DNA of 64,000 nucleotides from CAVXFS01 sp049582805 (GTDB lineage Bacteria; Pseudomonadota; Gammaproteobacteria; Burkholderiales; Gallionellaceae), in NCBI GenBank assembly GCA_049582805.1, contig JBAUUR010000165.1, positions 62,001 through 126,000 on the forward strand, written 5' to 3'. The notes below the pieces were generated by a model. The model saw only the letters and a list, made by a program, of their open reading frames with translations. It was not told the origin of the DNA and made no database searches. The position numbers and the translations under genes were made by a program. This document shows, piece by piece, positions 63,053 through 64,000 of the stretch (positions are counted from its first letter, which is position 1; every line of letters starts with the position of its first letter).

Positions 63053-63880
63053 TTAAATCTGAAAGCGGCGGCGCACGATCATGCCGCTGGTGCGTTTGTT
63101 GCGACGGGTACGGAAGCCCTTGGCCGGCACCCCCCACGGGCTGACCGGATTGCGGCCTGCCGCAGTCTTGCCCTCACCCCCGCCGTGCGGATGGTCCACC
63201 GGGTTCATCGCCACGCCGCGCACGGTCGGGCGGACGCCGCGCCAGCGCATGGCACCAGCCTTGCCGATGGAACGCAGGGAATGCTCGCCATTGCCGACCT
63301 CGCCAATGGTTGCGCGGCAGTCCACATGGACCTTGCGGATTTCACCGGAGCGCAAGCGCAGCTGGGCATAACTGCCTTCGCGCGCCAGCAACTGCACCGA
63401 TGCGCCGGCCGAACGCGCCAGCTGGGCGCCCTTGCCGGGCAGCATTTCGACGCAATGGATGGTGGAACCGACCGGGATGTTGCGCAACGGCAATGCGTTG
63501 CCATTCTTGATCGGCGCTTCGGCACCGCTGACCAGTTGCGCTCCTGCCTCGATATCCATCGGTGCAATGATGTACTGGCGTTCGCCGTCGGCATAGCACA
63601 GCAAGGCCAGGTGTGCACTGCGGTTCGGATCATATTCCAGGCGCTCCACGGTAGCCTTGATGCCGTCCTTGTTGCGCTTGAAATCAACCACGCGATAATT
63701 TTTCTTGTGGCCGCCGCCCATATGGCGCGTCGTAATGTGGCCGTTATGGTTGCGTCCGGCAGTGCGGTTCTTCTTTTCCACCAGGGAAGCGTGCGGCTTG
63801 CCCTTGTGCAAATCTGGATTGACGACACGCACAACCGCGCGGCGTCCCGGAGATGTTGGTTTCAGTTTGATCAGTGCCAT
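63053..63880 (-). CDS. rplB: Large ribosomal subunit protein uL2
   Basis: A 275-residue uL2, required for peptidyl transfer. The start at 63880 (MALIKLKPTSPGRRAVV) is the standard one; an upstream frame to 63955 overlaps rplW. MNPVDHPHGGGEGK holds the conserved His of the family. Confidence 0.98.
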   Translation of the reverse strand: MALIKLKPTSPGRRAVVRVVNPDLHKGKPHASLVEKKNRTAGRNHNGHITTRHMGGGHKKNYRVVDFKRNKDGIKATVERLEYDPNRSAHLALLCYADGERQYIIAPMDIEAGAQLVSGAEAPIKNGNALPLRNIPVGSTIHCVEMLPGKGAQLARSAGASVQLLAREGSYAQLRLRSGEIRKVHVDCRATIGEVGNGEHSLRSIGKAGAMRWRGVRPTVRGVAMNPVDHPHGGGEGKTAAGRNPVSPWGVPAKGFRTRRNKRTSGMIVRRRFQI

Positions 63881-63885
63881 GATGT

Positions 63886-64000
63886 TTACCCTTGTTCGCC
63901 TGTGGCAAAATTGATTTCCTGACCAGGCGCGAGGCTCACATAGGCCTTCTTCCAATCCTTGCGCCGCCCGATGGTCTTGCCGAAGCGCTTCTGCTTGCCT
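63886..64000 (-). CDS. rplW: Large ribosomal subunit protein uL23, cut by window end
   Basis: Only the C-terminal part is present: reading the minus strand gives GKQKRFGKTIGRRKDWKKAY, then VSLAPGQEINFATGEQG and stop at 63886-63888. This is the uL23 C terminus. The start lies beyond the window. Confidence 0.95.
   Translation of the reverse strand, partial: GKQKRFGKTIGRRKDWKKAYVSLAPGQEINFATGEQG

Noticed and set aside
63881..63955. Longer rplB start
   Set aside because: It lies within the rplW end; the standard uL2 N terminus is at 63880.

Overview
The window is Gram-negative chromosomal DNA. The evidence is the S10-spc-alpha ribosomal gene order, RND efflux with an outer-membrane factor, an OmpC-type porin, a heptosyltransferase-like GT9 enzyme and an AspRS-NudB-EEP-ClsB neighbourhood. 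Protein wording and neighbourhoods fit a betaproteobacterium, probably of the Nitrosomonadales (Gallionella/Sideroxydans-like); this placement is inferred from memory of families, not from a search. No rRNA, tRNA or CRISPR was found. Most genes are moderately GC-rich; the FkbM/flippase pair and the porin are visibly richer in A+T.

Layout. 1-1080 is the 3' part of a CPA1 cation/proton antiporter. 1214-6627 (minus) is a four-gene compatible-solute cluster: a HAD phosphatase fused to a glycerate 2-kinase, a GpgS/MggA-like glycosyltransferase, a small MscS-type membrane protein and a GT81 glucosyl-3-phosphoglycerate synthase-like enzyme. 6878-11376 (plus) holds a PfkB kinase, a fructosamine-kinase-like protein, a GAF-GGDEF cyclase, a cold-shock protein joined to a second IF-1, and a methyltransferase. 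11465-13550 (minus) holds two surface-polysaccharide genes. 14185-22134 (plus) runs fmdB, DUF502, aspS, a secreted RNase with barstar, nudB, nadA, a REP-associated transposase with duplicated flanks, an EEP nuclease and clsB. 22409-25755 (plus) is an ABC exporter and a porin. 25924-33968 (minus) is a two-component system followed by a complete RND efflux system. A DD-endopeptidase (plus) and relA (minus) follow, with a candidate small RNA between them.

The region 38398-42181 has an NhaD-type antiporter with a coupled small membrane protein, divergent from an arsR-arsC-ACR3 arsenic operon. Next come a KimA-like permease with a stranded IPTL-CTERM protein tail beside it, then rplU-rpmA-obgE-proB (minus), a GT9 transferase and apaH (plus), and hflX (minus). 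From 51946 to the end the minus strand carries rplQ-rpoA-rpsD-rpsK-rpsM-rpmJ-infA-secY-spc-S10, cut inside rplW.

Together the window couples housekeeping translation genes with osmotic, sodium/proton, arsenic and efflux stress functions. The most unusual parts are the glycosylglycerate-type solute cluster, the RNase/barstar pair between aspS and nudB, the transposase flanked by a 186-bp duplication of the nadA 3' end, and several repeat structures at gene ends. No wholly new defence or mobile system could be established.
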